From: Meiothermus rufus DSM 22234
Lineage (GTDB): Bacteria > Deinococcota > Deinococci > Deinococcales > Thermaceae
NCBI RefSeq assembly: GCF_000423425.1
Contig: NZ_AUHY01000007.1
Span: 1-64,000 of the forward strand
Direction of reading: 5' to 3'
Length of the DNA: 64,000 nucleotides
Shown here: one piece after another, positions 50,625 to 60,404 of the stretch
Position numbering within the stretch: position 1 is the stretch's first letter
Layout of the letters: each line of letters starts with the position of its first letter
Position numbers and translations under genes: made by a program
Notes under the pieces: model-generated
Seen by the model: only the letters and a program-made list of their open reading frames with translations
Database searches by the model: none
Told to the model about the DNA's origin: nothing

Positions 50625-52172
50625 TTATTGCTTTTCCTCTGTAGCCGCTCTGAGTAGACCTGTTGTCTTGCTGCTCTCGTATGCTCTATCTGATTTGGGT
50701 AGGGTTTGACTGTCACGTACCTGGTTCATCACCAGGCCCAGGGTCTGGGCGCCTACCCGCTTGAGCACCTCGAGGGCCAAGCGCAATTGGCGCCGATCGG
50801 TCTGCCCCTCCCGCACCACCACCAACACCCCAGAGGCATAGGGAGCAACAATTAAGGCATCGGTAACTGCCAAAACCGGAGGAGTATCCAAAATGATGAC
50901 CTTGTATAAGCGGGCATCCTTTGAAAAATCTACAAAATGGCGGAATTGCTCAGATAACAGCCGGGGTGGGTTCTCCAGCGGGCGCAGGCAGGAAATCAGA
51001 TAGAGGTTATTTTCCACCAAAACAGGCTGGGGCTGAACGTGTGGCAGGCTAGACAGAGCATGGACAATATCCTGTCCTTGGGTGATACCAAACTCTTGGT
51101 GTAAAACCGGCCTACGAGTGTTGAGGTCGACCAATAGCGTGCGCTTTCCCGCCATGGCACAAGCACGAGCCAGGCTCAAAGCCACACTGCTCTTGCCCTC
51201 GAGGGCTGCGGGACTAGTGACCACCAGAATGCACGGGGCGTCTGCAGACATACTGTGAGCAATGTTGATATACAGGTAACTGGCCACCTCAGGGGAAAGA
51301 CTGCGGCCTGCAGCGGGTTTATTGGGAAACTCACCCAAAATGGGCAGTGCCGTCAGTTGAAAGGCTTCCTCGGCATTGCGGATGGAGCGCGCGCTGGCCT
51401 CGCGTAGCAGCAGCAGGCCCAATCCCAACACCAAACCAACAGCGAAGGCCACCGCCCCATACAGCGCAGGACGGGGACTAGCAGGCCGAACTGGTGGGAT
51501 AGCTTGGTCAATAAGCGAGAGCTGGCCACTGGCGCTACGCTCCAATGCCCGAACCAGATCGATATCCCGCTGCAAGGAGGCCAGCAAGCCCGAAAAGTCC
51601 TCGTTGGTGCGGTTGCCCTCGCGAGCAATTTGGTTCCGCACCACTGCCAGTTGAGCCTCCAAAGACTCCCGATAGTTACCAAAGCTGCCCCGCACACGTT
51701 CATCGTCCCAGCGCATCAAGCTGCTGGCCCAGGCGTTGGCAAGCTCAGCGGCTTTTTGTGCATTTGTATCTCGCACACTGAGGATGATGACATTGGCGTT
51801 TTGCCCCTCGATAGTGCGTACCCGGGCCTTGCGAGTAAAGCGCTCGAGGTCAGCAGGTTCGCTGCTCAATCCTACAGTCTGGAGGGTGCGGGCTAGAACC
51901 AGACTGCTCAGAGCAGCTTCCCGATAGGCAGCAGCATCAATCAGGCTTTGCGAGGGTATGGTGCCCAGCAAACCGCTTCCTGTGAAGGCACTACTTTGCG
52001 CGGCCAGTAGACGAGCGCTGGCCTGGTAAGTCGGCACCTGCCACCAGGAGATCGCGAAGGTGAGCAAAGCCAACGCGGCAGAAAATAGCAACAGCCTCCA
52101 AAAGTTGCGCCGTAGAATCTGTCCTAAACGCACCAGATCTATTTCGGGCTCCTGGGGAATCTGGAAAATCAT
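50625..52172 (-). CDS. Wzz/BY-kinase-like polysaccharide co-polymerase
   Basis: 515 residues. N-terminal Wzz region with two membrane segments (NFWRLLLFSAALALLTFAIS and LYGAVAFAVGLVLGLGLLLL) around a large extracellular coiled loop, and a C-terminal cytoplasmic ATPase. The P-loop reads PAALEGKSSVALSLA, Walker A' is LLVDLNTRRP (Asn where the usual D-x-D has Asp), and Walker B is VIILDTPP. The C-terminus has just one tyrosine, so typical tyrosine-cluster autophosphorylation is doubtful. It controls polymer chain length and export. TATAAT at 52184-52189 lies upstream on the minus strand. Confidence 0.82.
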   Translation of the reverse strand: MIFQIPQEPEIDLVRLGQILRRNFWRLLLFSAALALLTFAISWWQVPTYQASARLLAAQSSAFTGSGLLGTIPSQSLIDAAAYREAALSSLVLARTLQTVGLSSEPADLERFTRKARVRTIEGQNANVIILSVRDTNAQKAAELANAWASSLMRWDDERVRGSFGNYRESLEAQLAVVRNQIAREGNRTNEDFSGLLASLQRDIDLVRALERSASGQLSLIDQAIPPVRPASPRPALYGAVAFAVGLVLGLGLLLLREASARSIRNAEEAFQLTALPILGEFPNKPAAGRSLSPEVASYLYINIAHSMSADAPCILVVTSPAALEGKSSVALSLARACAMAGKRTLLVDLNTRRPVLHQEFGITQGQDIVHALSSLPHVQPQPVLVENNLYLISCLRPLENPPRLLSEQFRHFVDFSKDARLYKVIILDTPPVLAVTDALIVAPYASGVLVVVREGQTDRRQLRLALEVLKRVGAQTLGLVMNQVRDSQTLPKSDRAYESSKTTGLLRAATEEKQ

Positions 52173-52183
52173 AACTTCACCTG

Positions 52184-52189
52184 ATTATA
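52184..52189 (-). promoter_or_regulatory. -10 box of the BY-kinase gene
   Basis: TATAAT on the minus strand, 11 nt before the ATG with AGGTGAAG in between. No clear -35. Confidence 0.45.
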
Positions 52190-52378
52190 GACACGGCGCC
52201 GAAGAAAAGCGGGTTATATCCTGCAAGCCAGCATAACCAGGGTTGGATACTTCTGGTAAGGTGGGAAGGTGGGCAAGCAAAAGGCGCCGTTAAGAAGCAA
52301 GGGCCTGGGTTCGCAAGCTTTGGTGGTGCGAAAAGGGTTTTTAACCTCCTACCTATAGCATGCAGAAGTAGGCTGTTC

Positions 52379-53665
52379 GTGCTAGATAAGCTTCCCAAAC
52401 CAGGTCGTCGCTTTACCCAGCAAGCAGGTTGGGCACTGATTGACCAGGCTTTGTATGGCGTTTCCAACTTCCTGGCCAACACCCTCATGGCTCGCTGGCT
52501 CGAGCCCGCTGAGTACGGGGCTTTCGCTGTAGGCTGGTTGGTGCTGCTGATCGGCTTTCAAGTACAAAACCCACTCATCACTGAGCCGCTGGCCGTCTAC
52601 ACACCTAGCCGCTTCCGCCTTGCGCCTCACATATACCAGCAGCAGGTTGTACAGCTGCATTGGTTGCTAACCGGATTAGCGTCGCTGGTTTTTCTTGTGC
52701 TGGCCTGGCTTCAAACCGATACGGCTTTTAGAGGCGTTTACCTAGGGCTGGCGGTAGCGCTGCCCTTTGTACAGTACGGGATGCTAGCCCGGCGGATCTG
52801 CTACGCCAATCTGGTCCCTAAGCTCTCGGCACTGGGAGGGTTGATTTACCTACCCCTCTTCGTGTTGTCGACCCTGGCTTTGCAGCAGGTCTCCTGGCTC
52901 AATGCTCTAACCGCCATGACCCTAATGGGCCTGGCTTCGCTGGTTTCGGGACACTGGGTCATTTTTCTGTGGAAACGAGGCTCGAGTCCAGAACTCACAC
53001 CCAGCCCCTTGCGGCAGTTTACCGCTTGGTTTTCCCTGTTTCGCATGGTACTGCGTTACCATTGGCGCTATGGGCGTTGGGGACTACCCGCCAGTCTTCT
53101 TTGGGTAGTGGTATCCAGCCTACCCTACCTTCTGCTGCTGCGCACACACAGCTTAGAAGCGGTGGCAGAGCTGCGTGTACTGGAAAACACTATCGCTCCC
53201 GTCAATAGCTTCTTATCTGCTTTCAACTCGCTTATGCTACCGGCTTTTGCCCGGGCTAGCTCCCTAGCTGCACTGGACAGAATGGTGTGGCGCTATGCGC
53301 TTTTCTTCTGTGGCATTAGCACAATAGTCTGGATAGGCATGACTTGGTTGCACGACCCTATCTTCGTACTGCTATACGGAACAAACTATCGCAATATAAG
53401 CCACTATCTCCCTTGGTTCGCCCTAGTTCCCTTGTTCACCTGGCTTGGCGAAGTGTTTTTTAGTGCCTTCCGGGCCCTGGAACAGCCGCGCTGGATTGCC
53501 TGGCTGTACGCCATTGCATCCATTTCTATGGCTGTCCTTGGGGGATTTCTCATAAAACGCTTTGAATTGCACGGAGCTGTGCTATCCATTCTTTTTATCC
53601 AGATTTTGCTAGCTGCTATGGCCCTGGCCCTCTGGCTAAGCTTTGGTCGGCACGCCAGGCGTTGA
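52379..53665 (+). CDS. Polysaccharide flippase (Wzx/PST family)
   Basis: 428 residues with about 12-14 membrane segments, starting at GTG. Typical features: an amphipathic N-terminus (FTQQAGWALIDQALYGVSNF), EYGAFAVGWLVL, and helix-loop pattern of the MOP/PST superfamily. It would flip a lipid-linked oligosaccharide across the membrane. It is transcribed away from the BY-kinase gene with about 200 bp between them and opens the plus-strand half of the polysaccharide locus. Confidence 0.82.
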   Translation: MLDKLPKPGRRFTQQAGWALIDQALYGVSNFLANTLMARWLEPAEYGAFAVGWLVLLIGFQVQNPLITEPLAVYTPSRFRLAPHIYQQQVVQLHWLLTGLASLVFLVLAWLQTDTAFRGVYLGLAVALPFVQYGMLARRICYANLVPKLSALGGLIYLPLFVLSTLALQQVSWLNALTAMTLMGLASLVSGHWVIFLWKRGSSPELTPSPLRQFTAWFSLFRMVLRYHWRYGRWGLPASLLWVVVSSLPYLLLLRTHSLEAVAELRVLENTIAPVNSFLSAFNSLMLPAFARASSLAALDRMVWRYALFFCGISTIVWIGMTWLHDPIFVLLYGTNYRNISHYLPWFALVPLFTWLGEVFFSAFRALEQPRWIAWLYAIASISMAVLGGFLIKRFELHGAVLSILFIQILLAAMALALWLSFGRHARR

Positions 53666-53869
53666 AATCAACGTATGGGACATAAGTTGGGCTAAAATGT
53701 AGGCTGATTCTAGTCCACAAAAACCGGTGTAACCTAACATCTCTTTATCTTCCGCTTAACTTTTCTTGCAACTAGCCGTGCCATCCTGGCAAAAGTGAGA
53801 CCGCGCCCACGTCAAACAGACAGCAAAATAATCTGGTTTCCATCAACCCGCTCCTTTCTAAAGGCAATC

Positions 53870-55447
53870 ATGCAGACCGGTACCCCCCTTCTGGCCCTTT
53901 TACTACTAGGTTCTTGTGGCCAAACCTCACTGGTCTTTAGCCCACCAGGACAGAGCCCGCCTTCCACTCCCCTAACCCCTACCCTCTATGTTCAGGCCGG
54001 GGCCAGTGGGGGGGATGGCAGCCAGGAAAGGCCCTTTGGCTCCATTGCCCAAGCCGTTCGCAATGCCCGCCCTGGCGACGTCATCTGGGTAGCCGCTGGA
54101 ACCTATCGAGAAAGCATACGAATCGATAAACCACTTGCCCTACTAGGCGAGCCAGGAGCGACCATCAAAGGCTCTGATATCTGGACGGGCTGGGTTCGGG
54201 AGGGCAATTACTGGACCAGAGCCTACAACCCTGGCTTTAATCGCATCATCCGCGGGGTTTGCCGTCCTGGAAGCAATGGGCGCTGTCAGTACCCCGACCA
54301 GGTCTTCATCGATGGCGAACCCCTATTTCAGCAAACCAGCCTAAGTGCGGTGGGTCCAGGGGATTTTTATGTGGGAAACGGGAAAATCTATCTGGGCAGC
54401 GATCCCACCAACCGTACGGTGGAGGTCACCACCCGCTACCGCTGGATTGAGGGCATCAACAAGGTAGGCGATGTCAGGATTCGGGGCTTCATTTTTCGCC
54501 ACGCTGGGGTCGACGCACAGCACGGGGGCATTTTTGACGGGGGAGGGCCCCGCTGGATTATTGAGGACAACGACGTGGCCTATGCTCATGGGGCTGGTAT
54601 CGAAACCAACGGAGACGGGGCTCAGGTTTTGCGCAACCGGATTCACCACAACGGTCAGCTGGGCCTTGCAGGGGATGTGGGAAGGGGAATGGTGATTCGC
54701 GGCAATAAAATTTACCGCAACAATACGGAAGATTTTGACACCGACTGGGAAGCTGGGGGCAGCAAGTGGACTTTGGTGAAAGATTTTTTGGTAGAGGACA
54801 ACGAGTCGTACGAGAATAGAGGTTCGGGCTTCTGGTGTGACATTCACTGCGATGGTGTGGTTTTTCGTAACAACCGTGTGTACAACAATTGGAAGGCTGG
54901 TATACAGTACGAGGTAAGTCGAAATTGCACTATTGAAAACAACAAAGCTTGGGGGAATGGCTTTGGTTTCCCGCTGTGGGGCTGGGGAGCAGGAATCCTG
55001 GTGCAAAACTCTTCTCACTGCCTGGTACGCAACAACGTGGTGGCCTGGAACGCTGACGGCATCTCGGTAATCCAGCAGGATCGCCCAGACCACGATGCTA
55101 CCGAGGTCAACGGCGTACGGGTGGAAGGCAACACCGTTGCGGTCAAGGCTATTGGGGTGCTTGACTACGCGCTGGGGTGGCTCACCGATACAGCCAGCCG
55201 CTCACTATACACCAATGGCACTAACTCTGGCGATAATAATCGCTTTTATCGTGAGTCCACCCTATCGGCGCAAAACATCACCTACCGGGTCAACTTTGCC
55301 TGGGAGGGAGAAATATCCGATATTACACGCTTCAGGGCAACCCCTGGCGGGGGCAGTGGCAGCCAGGAAATCAACCGCACAGATTTAGAAGCAATACTCC
55401 GGAATGCAGGAATGCCCCTACGGCCAGAGCGCGAAAACCCGCTTTAG
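53870..55447 (+). CDS. Right-handed parallel beta-helix lipoprotein
   Basis: About 525 residues from MQTGTPLLALLLLGSCGQ, a lipobox-type signal; a GTG start at 53795 would only add 25 poorly supported residues. After a Pro-rich stretch, the domain begins TLYVQAGASGGDGSQERPFG and continues with many PbH1 repeats (RIRGFIFRHAG, WIIEDNDVAY, MVIRGNKIYRNNTED, VEDNESYENR, NNRVYNNWKAGIQ). The fold is that of polysaccharide lyases or epimerases. AAAGG precedes the ATG. In this locus it may modify or cut the exopolysaccharide; catalytic residues cannot be identified. Confidence 0.8.
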   Translation: MQTGTPLLALLLLGSCGQTSLVFSPPGQSPPSTPLTPTLYVQAGASGGDGSQERPFGSIAQAVRNARPGDVIWVAAGTYRESIRIDKPLALLGEPGATIKGSDIWTGWVREGNYWTRAYNPGFNRIIRGVCRPGSNGRCQYPDQVFIDGEPLFQQTSLSAVGPGDFYVGNGKIYLGSDPTNRTVEVTTRYRWIEGINKVGDVRIRGFIFRHAGVDAQHGGIFDGGGPRWIIEDNDVAYAHGAGIETNGDGAQVLRNRIHHNGQLGLAGDVGRGMVIRGNKIYRNNTEDFDTDWEAGGSKWTLVKDFLVEDNESYENRGSGFWCDIHCDGVVFRNNRVYNNWKAGIQYEVSRNCTIENNKAWGNGFGFPLWGWGAGILVQNSSHCLVRNNVVAWNADGISVIQQDRPDHDATEVNGVRVEGNTVAVKAIGVLDYALGWLTDTASRSLYTNGTNSGDNNRFYRESTLSAQNITYRVNFAWEGEISDITRFRATPGGGSGSQEINRTDLEAILRNAGMPLRPERENPL

Positions 55448-56550
55448 CCGGAAGCCCCTCCCAAACCCGCCTTACGCCAGCGGCGGTAGAGCAGGATGGA
55501 AGCCCAGATGACCAGCAAGCTCAGGGCGTGGAAAACGGTACCTACCCAGATATTGGAGGTCAGGGCGGCGTAGTCGAAGAGGTTGTAAAGCGGCAGCATG
55601 ATGAGCAGGTGCCAGGTAAAGGTCCACAGCGAGGCCGACCCCAGGGGAAGCAAAAGCCAACCAGCAAGCCAATTAAGCGGTCTCCAGAACCAGGTAACCA
55701 GCAGGTAAAAAGCTTGAAGATACAGAAGCACCAGCAGCAGCCGAGGCCAGACCAGGTGCTGCTGGGCCTCGTTTCCTACTGCCAACCGGTCTAGCTCAGG
55801 CCACCAGCCTCTGACCTTCACCACCATCAAAAAAGTGGCAGTCAAAAGTACTAGCCCGCCCAGGCCGTCGCGCCAGTAAGGGTGTTTGGCCCAGAAGCGG
55901 CTCAGGCCCTCGCGGTGAAAGCCGATCACCAGGCCGCCGAAAAACAACAGTTGCCAGGCCCCTTCAAAAAACAGCGTGCTGATGGGGGTGCTTACCAGAT
56001 CGGGGTACGTCTGGCTGAGCAGGTAGGTCACCAGGCTGGCCAGCACGACGACCCAGGTGAATCCACGAAACATGAACAGTAGGGCCAGGGGGGTCAGCAG
56101 CATGAACAACACGTAGAGCGCTAGGATGCCTGAGCCGTTGTAGTCGTTGTAGAGGGTCAGGGCTCCGGCGGCGAACTCGAGCAGGTTCTGCGATTTGTCC
56201 CAGTCGTCGTACCACACCTCGAGACCCAGGTCGTTGGCCAGAACAAAGCCCAAGCAGATCAGCACCGTGGTTCGGTACAGCACCCAGGTACGCCACAGGG
56301 TGTGCTCGAGGGATTTGTACAGACCCTGCCGGGTGGCCAGGATGCCCAGGGTCAGGCCCGAGATAAAGTAGAACCCCTCGGCGGCGCTGATGTAGAAGTT
56401 GGCCCGCCCAGTGAGCGAGTAAAACAGGGAGCTATCGTTTACGATGTGGTCGATTGCCATAACGAATAGGGCATAGCCGCGTAGCCAGTCGATGCGCAGG
56501 TCCCGTTTGGTGGTATCGGGATAATACAGGCTCCTTAGCCAAGGAAGCAT
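55444..56550 (-). CDS. OpgC-like membrane acyltransferase
   Basis: 368 residues, about 10 membrane helices. The N-terminus DLRIDWLRGYALFVMAIDHI contains the Asp-x-x-Arg-Gly-x-x-Leu and His features of OpgC/acyltransferase-3 type proteins, and FYFISGLTLGIL follows. OpgC succinylates osmoregulated glucans; here it may acylate the exopolysaccharide or another glycan. Its 3' end overlaps the convergent beta-helix gene by 4 bases. Confidence 0.78.
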   Translation of the reverse strand: MLPWLRSLYYPDTTKRDLRIDWLRGYALFVMAIDHIVNDSSLFYSLTGRANFYISAAEGFYFISGLTLGILATRQGLYKSLEHTLWRTWVLYRTTVLICLGFVLANDLGLEVWYDDWDKSQNLLEFAAGALTLYNDYNGSGILALYVLFMLLTPLALLFMFRGFTWVVVLASLVTYLLSQTYPDLVSTPISTLFFEGAWQLLFFGGLVIGFHREGLSRFWAKHPYWRDGLGGLVLLTATFLMVVKVRGWWPELDRLAVGNEAQQHLVWPRLLLVLLYLQAFYLLVTWFWRPLNWLAGWLLLPLGSASLWTFTWHLLIMLPLYNLFDYAALTSNIWVGTVFHALSLLVIWASILLYRRWRKAGLGGASG

Positions 56551-56600
56551 ACCGTCTATTGTAGAGCGGCTCGAGGTCGTGGCCTTACGGATTTGCCCCC

Positions 56601-56627
56601 TTGACCCTCTCGAGGCCGTAATACAAT
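56601..56627 (+). promoter_or_regulatory. Candidate promoter of the polymerase/ligase gene
   Basis: TTGACC (56601-56606) and TACAAT (56622-56627) with a 15-nt spacer, 23 nt before the ATG at 56651. Confidence 0.4.
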
Positions 56628-56650
56628 CAGGCCAATAGGAGTCTTTGCTT

Positions 56651-58030
56651 ATGCTCAGGTTATTTATAGAACTGATCGCATTTATTTTCCTGGGCTACAC
56701 CCTGCTGGGGAAAGGCTTTGCTTACCTGGGCATTCCTCCTCTGTATGCAGCCGAGCTGGTGTTACTCCTGGGGCTGCTGGTGGCCCTGCTCAATCCCAGC
56801 GTATTGCGGCGGGCCTTTGCCTGGCCGGTGGTGCTGGTGTGGCCTTTTGTGTTCTGGAGCCTCTTACAAACCCTGCCCTACCTGGGCGAATACGGCCTCA
56901 ATGCCCTTCGGGATGCCGCTTTCTGGGGTTACTCCCTGTTCGCTTTTTTGATTTTTGGCCTGGTTTTGAAAAACCACGCGGTCTTCTTTATCCTGATCCG
57001 CTACTATCGCTATTTTGCCCTGTTATTCCCCTTGCTGATTATTCCCGCAATCGTGCTCCAGCTGCTCAAAGTTCCGCTGCCCAGCTTACCTGGCAGCACA
57101 GTTCCCCTGGTGGCGCTAAAGTTTGGCGATACCGGGGTGCACCTAGCCGGGGTAGTGGTGTTTGTGCTGCTGGGGCTGGTGTTGTCTTGGCGCTGGGCTG
57201 TGCTGCACGCACCGCTCTGGGTTCTCTCGGTAACCGCAGTGTTTGGCTTCACTGCCTCGGCCAACCGGGGTGGAACCCTGTCCTTTGTACTGGCGGTCAT
57301 GCTGGCCTTAGCCAGTCTGTTCCCCCGGATCAATGGCAGGGTGGTGGGGCTGGCCATAGGGGGGGTGTTGAGTCTTGTGGTGTTTGCCCTGATTTCGCTC
57401 ACGGTTTTGTCTTCTACGCAACTGGTGGGCTCGAGGCCGGTGAGCGTCGAGCAGATTGCGACCAACCTGCTCAGCATTGTCTTGCAAACGGAAAACGATG
57501 CTGGCAACGTCAATGCCAACCGTCGCTGGCGCCTAATGTGGTGGGAAAAGATTGTGGGCTACACCGTGTACGGCCCCTATTTCTGGACTGGCAAGGGCTA
57601 CGGCATCAACCTGGCCACAGTGGATGGCTTTCAGGTGGACAAGGAACAGTCCCTGCGCAGCCCCCACAACAGCCACATGACCGTTCTGGCCCGCTCGGGG
57701 GTGCCTGGGCTGGCGTTGTGGCTCTTGATGTTGGTGGGATGGGCCTGGGTGGTGCTCAAAGCCCGGTGGCAGGCTGCCCGAAATGGGGATTACCTGTGGT
57801 CTAAGTTGTTCGTGTGGCTGTTTTGCTACTGGATGGCCTTCTTGGTCAATGCCAGTTTTGATGTTTTCCTCGAGGGCCCCATGGGTGGCGTGCCCTTCTG
57901 GCTGCTGATGGGGCTGGGCTTTGCTGCGGTGGTGGTCTACGCCAACCCCGCCAGCCGCCCGCTCTTGGGCCGGGCCCTGGGCCAGGGGGCCTACCCCACC
58001 CCCTCCCGCCAGCCTTATGTGCTTTCGTAA
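56651..58030 (+). CDS. O-antigen ligase/polymerase family membrane protein
   Basis: About 459 residues with 11-12 membrane segments and the large periplasmic loop of Wzy/WaaL proteins. In that loop the short motif KGYGINLATVDG and QSLRSPHNSHMTVLARSGVPG (the H-N-S-H block of this family) are present. It should polymerise or ligate lipid-linked repeat units. AGGAG lies 10 nt before the chosen ATG (a TTG at 56645 is an alternative). Confidence 0.85.
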   Translation: MLRLFIELIAFIFLGYTLLGKGFAYLGIPPLYAAELVLLLGLLVALLNPSVLRRAFAWPVVLVWPFVFWSLLQTLPYLGEYGLNALRDAAFWGYSLFAFLIFGLVLKNHAVFFILIRYYRYFALLFPLLIIPAIVLQLLKVPLPSLPGSTVPLVALKFGDTGVHLAGVVVFVLLGLVLSWRWAVLHAPLWVLSVTAVFGFTASANRGGTLSFVLAVMLALASLFPRINGRVVGLAIGGVLSLVVFALISLTVLSSTQLVGSRPVSVEQIATNLLSIVLQTENDAGNVNANRRWRLMWWEKIVGYTVYGPYFWTGKGYGINLATVDGFQVDKEQSLRSPHNSHMTVLARSGVPGLALWLLMLVGWAWVVLKARWQAARNGDYLWSKLFVWLFCYWMAFLVNASFDVFLEGPMGGVPFWLLMGLGFAAVVVYANPASRPLLGRALGQGAYPTPSRQPYVLS

Positions 58031-58085
58031 AACACCCACCCCAACGTGGCGCGGTCAAAAAGTCAGCCGGGTGCGATGGGGCGCT

Positions 58086-58093
58086 GGTACAAT
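58086..58093 (+). promoter_or_regulatory. Extended -10 promoter of the deacetylase gene
   Basis: TGGTACAAT-type extended -10 (TACAAT at 58088-58093) within the 135-bp gap, about 70 nt upstream of the ATG at 58166. Confidence 0.45.
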
Positions 58094-58165
58094 GCAAAAA
58101 ATCGCTCACTGAGCGTTGTTGTTTTTGCGCAATAACCATCCCCAAGCGGGATCCCGAAGGTCGAT

Positions 58166-59092
58166 ATGAACCCTTACAGCCTGCCCCTACGCGCCTTACG
58201 CCAGGCCCTGGTCAAAGGTTACCAGCTGGGGAGGGCTGTGCGCTCCCCACAAAGACGCACGCTGGTCTTGAACTACCACTCGGTCAGGCCGGCCCAGCTT
58301 TTCTTCAACTCCACTCCCACCCAGGTTTTCGAGCAGCACCTGGAATGGCTAGCGGCCCACTGTGAAGTGGTGGATTTTGCCGAAGTCTGCGGCCCCGCCA
58401 GCCACAAACCCCGGGTGGCCATCACCTTCGACGATGGCTTCCGCGACAACCTGGAGTTCGCGGTTCCACTACTGCAAAAGTATGGCCTGAAAGCCACTTT
58501 TTTTATCTCCACCGGCTTTTTAGAGCGCGACCCGGTGATTCTGGACATCTTTGCCCGCACCTTCCAGACCACAGCGAACGATTTTATGGATGCGGAAGCC
58601 CTGCGTGAACTCTTCGCCGCGGGGATGCGTGTGGGGGCCCATACCCACTCGCACCGCAACCTGCTCAGCTTGAGCGCACGGGAACAAGAAGAAGAGCTGG
58701 GCCGCAGCAAAACCATCCTCGAGGACCTCCTGGGACAGCCCATCCAGAGCGTGGCCTACCCCTTTGGCGTACCGGGGAAAGCCTTCGACCTCACCACCAC
58801 CCAGATCGCCGAAGCGCTGGGGTACAGCAGAGGTGCTATGGTCTGCTGGCGGGGGGTGCGGGCACAGGAGCCGGTTTTTCGCATCCCTAGGTTTATCATG
58901 GTTAGAGAAAGCCTGGCCGAACTCGAGGCCATTGTGGGCGGGGCCTGGGACCCGATTGGCTGGTACCAGGACTGGCGCTTCTCGTTGCGCGCTTCTCGCC
59001 AGGCCAATAAGCCCTATCCTTTGGCGGTTGCTCTGCTTGAACAGCAGGCCTGGATGGAGCTGGTTCACTGCCGGATTCTCGGTCTTTTATAG
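58166..59092 (+). CDS. Polysaccharide deacetylase (NodB/CE4)
   Basis: 308 residues, NodB homology domain. Motif 1 is VAITFDDGFRDN (metal-binding Asp pair), motif 2 HTHSHRNL (His-x-x-x-His), with further blocks KATFFISTGFLE and YPFGVPGKA. It removes acetyl groups from N- or O-acetylated sugars, probably in the exopolysaccharide made by this locus. No signal peptide is evident, so a cytoplasmic or membrane-surface site is likely. GAAGG precedes the ATG. Confidence 0.85.
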   Translation: MNPYSLPLRALRQALVKGYQLGRAVRSPQRRTLVLNYHSVRPAQLFFNSTPTQVFEQHLEWLAAHCEVVDFAEVCGPASHKPRVAITFDDGFRDNLEFAVPLLQKYGLKATFFISTGFLERDPVILDIFARTFQTTANDFMDAEALRELFAAGMRVGAHTHSHRNLLSLSAREQEEELGRSKTILEDLLGQPIQSVAYPFGVPGKAFDLTTTQIAEALGYSRGAMVCWRGVRAQEPVFRIPRFIMVRESLAELEAIVGGAWDPIGWYQDWRFSLRASRQANKPYPLAVALLEQQAWMELVHCRILGLL

Positions 59093-59225
59093 CTGCGTCA
59101 GGCAGAAAACTTGGGCTCGCCCACTTCACAGGCAGGTTAGGCCAATCGGTTGACGCCGAGGGGATATACTTGTGCGGGCCTGGCCAAATAGGCGCACAGA
59201 AAAAGTTTTCGCGGAGGATTGCTAG

Positions 59226-60404
59226 ATGAGCGTTAGGGTCATGATGATTCATAATTTTTACCAGCAGCCTGGAGGAGAAGACCAGGTTTTCCAGGCCGAG
59301 AAGACCATGCTGCGCGAAGCCGGGCTCGAGGTCATCGAACATACCGCCCACAACGATGTGCTGGCCCAGATGGGGCCCTTAAAGCTGGCCCAGGTAACCC
59401 TGTGGAACCAGGAGGCCTACCGCCAGATGCGGGCCCTGGTCGCCCAGCACAAGCCCCACGTGGTGCACGTACACAACACCTTTCCCCTGCTTTCCCCGGC
59501 CATCTACCACGCCATCAAGGCCGAGGGCACCCCGGTGGTGCAGACCCTGCACAACTACCGGCTGTTGTGCCTGAACGCCACTTTGCAGCGGAAAGGCCAA
59601 GAGTGCCGGCTATGCCTGGGCAAGGGCATCCCTTGGCCAGGCGTTGTTCATGCGTGCTATCGCAATAGGGCAGCCTCGAGTGTGCTGGCTTCCATGCTGG
59701 TTCTGCATCGCATGATAGGCACCTGGAAGGACAAGATCGACCGCTTCATCGTGCTCACCGAGTACGAGCGCTCGGTGTTTGCCAGCGGCGGCATCGATGC
59801 CCAAAAAATCCGGCTCAAGCCTAACTTTGTGCACCCTGACCCCGGGGCTGGGAACGGACAGGGAGGCTATGCCCTGTTTGTAGGGCGGCTTTCACCGGAA
59901 AAGGGCATTGAGGTTCTCCTCGAGGCCTGGAAGAACCTAGATATTCCCCTCAAGATAGCCGGGGATGGCCCACTCGGCCCTATGGTGGCCCAGGCTGTGC
60001 AGTCCATGCCGCAGGCCGAGTGGCTGGGCCGCAGACCACGCCAGGAGATTTTCGAGTTGATGCAAAATGCGGCCTTTTTAGTTTTCCCCTCGGTTACTTA
60101 CGAGGGCTTTCCCATGACCTTAGCTGAAGCCTTTGCTACCGGCCTTCCAGTGGTGGCCAGCAACTATGGCTCCATGCCGCTGGTAGTCAGGGAAAACGAG
60201 TGCGGCCTGCTGTTTGAAGTGGGCAATCCTACCGACCTAGCCCAGAAGGTACGCTGGTTGGCCAGCCAGCCTAACAAGCTGGTCGAGATGCGCACAAACG
60301 CCCGCAGGGAGTTCGAGACCCGCTACTCGGCCAAACAAAACCTACAGATTCTACTGGACATATATCGAGAGGCTGCCGGAATGTCCTGGCCTAGCGGAAG
60401 GTGA
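59226..60404 (+). CDS. Glycosyltransferase family 4 (GT-B fold)
   Basis: 392 residues. N-terminal Rossmann half starts VMMIHNFYQQPGGEDQV; the C-terminal half contains LFVGRLSPEKGIEVLLEAW, the nucleotide-sugar-binding GDGPLG, LVFPSVTYEGFPMTLAEAFATG with the E-x7-E motif, and a terminal helix. A CLxLGKGIPWP zinc-like Cys pair (CRLCLG) in the middle matches a common GT4 subgroup. GGAGG lies 8 nt upstream. Last gene of the plus-strand polysaccharide block. Confidence 0.9.
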   Translation: MSVRVMMIHNFYQQPGGEDQVFQAEKTMLREAGLEVIEHTAHNDVLAQMGPLKLAQVTLWNQEAYRQMRALVAQHKPHVVHVHNTFPLLSPAIYHAIKAEGTPVVQTLHNYRLLCLNATLQRKGQECRLCLGKGIPWPGVVHACYRNRAASSVLASMLVLHRMIGTWKDKIDRFIVLTEYERSVFASGGIDAQKIRLKPNFVHPDPGAGNGQGGYALFVGRLSPEKGIEVLLEAWKNLDIPLKIAGDGPLGPMVAQAVQSMPQAEWLGRRPRQEIFELMQNAAFLVFPSVTYEGFPMTLAEAFATGLPVVASNYGSMPLVVRENECGLLFEVGNPTDLAQKVRWLASQPNKLVEMRTNARREFETRYSAKQNLQILLDIYREAAGMSWPSGR

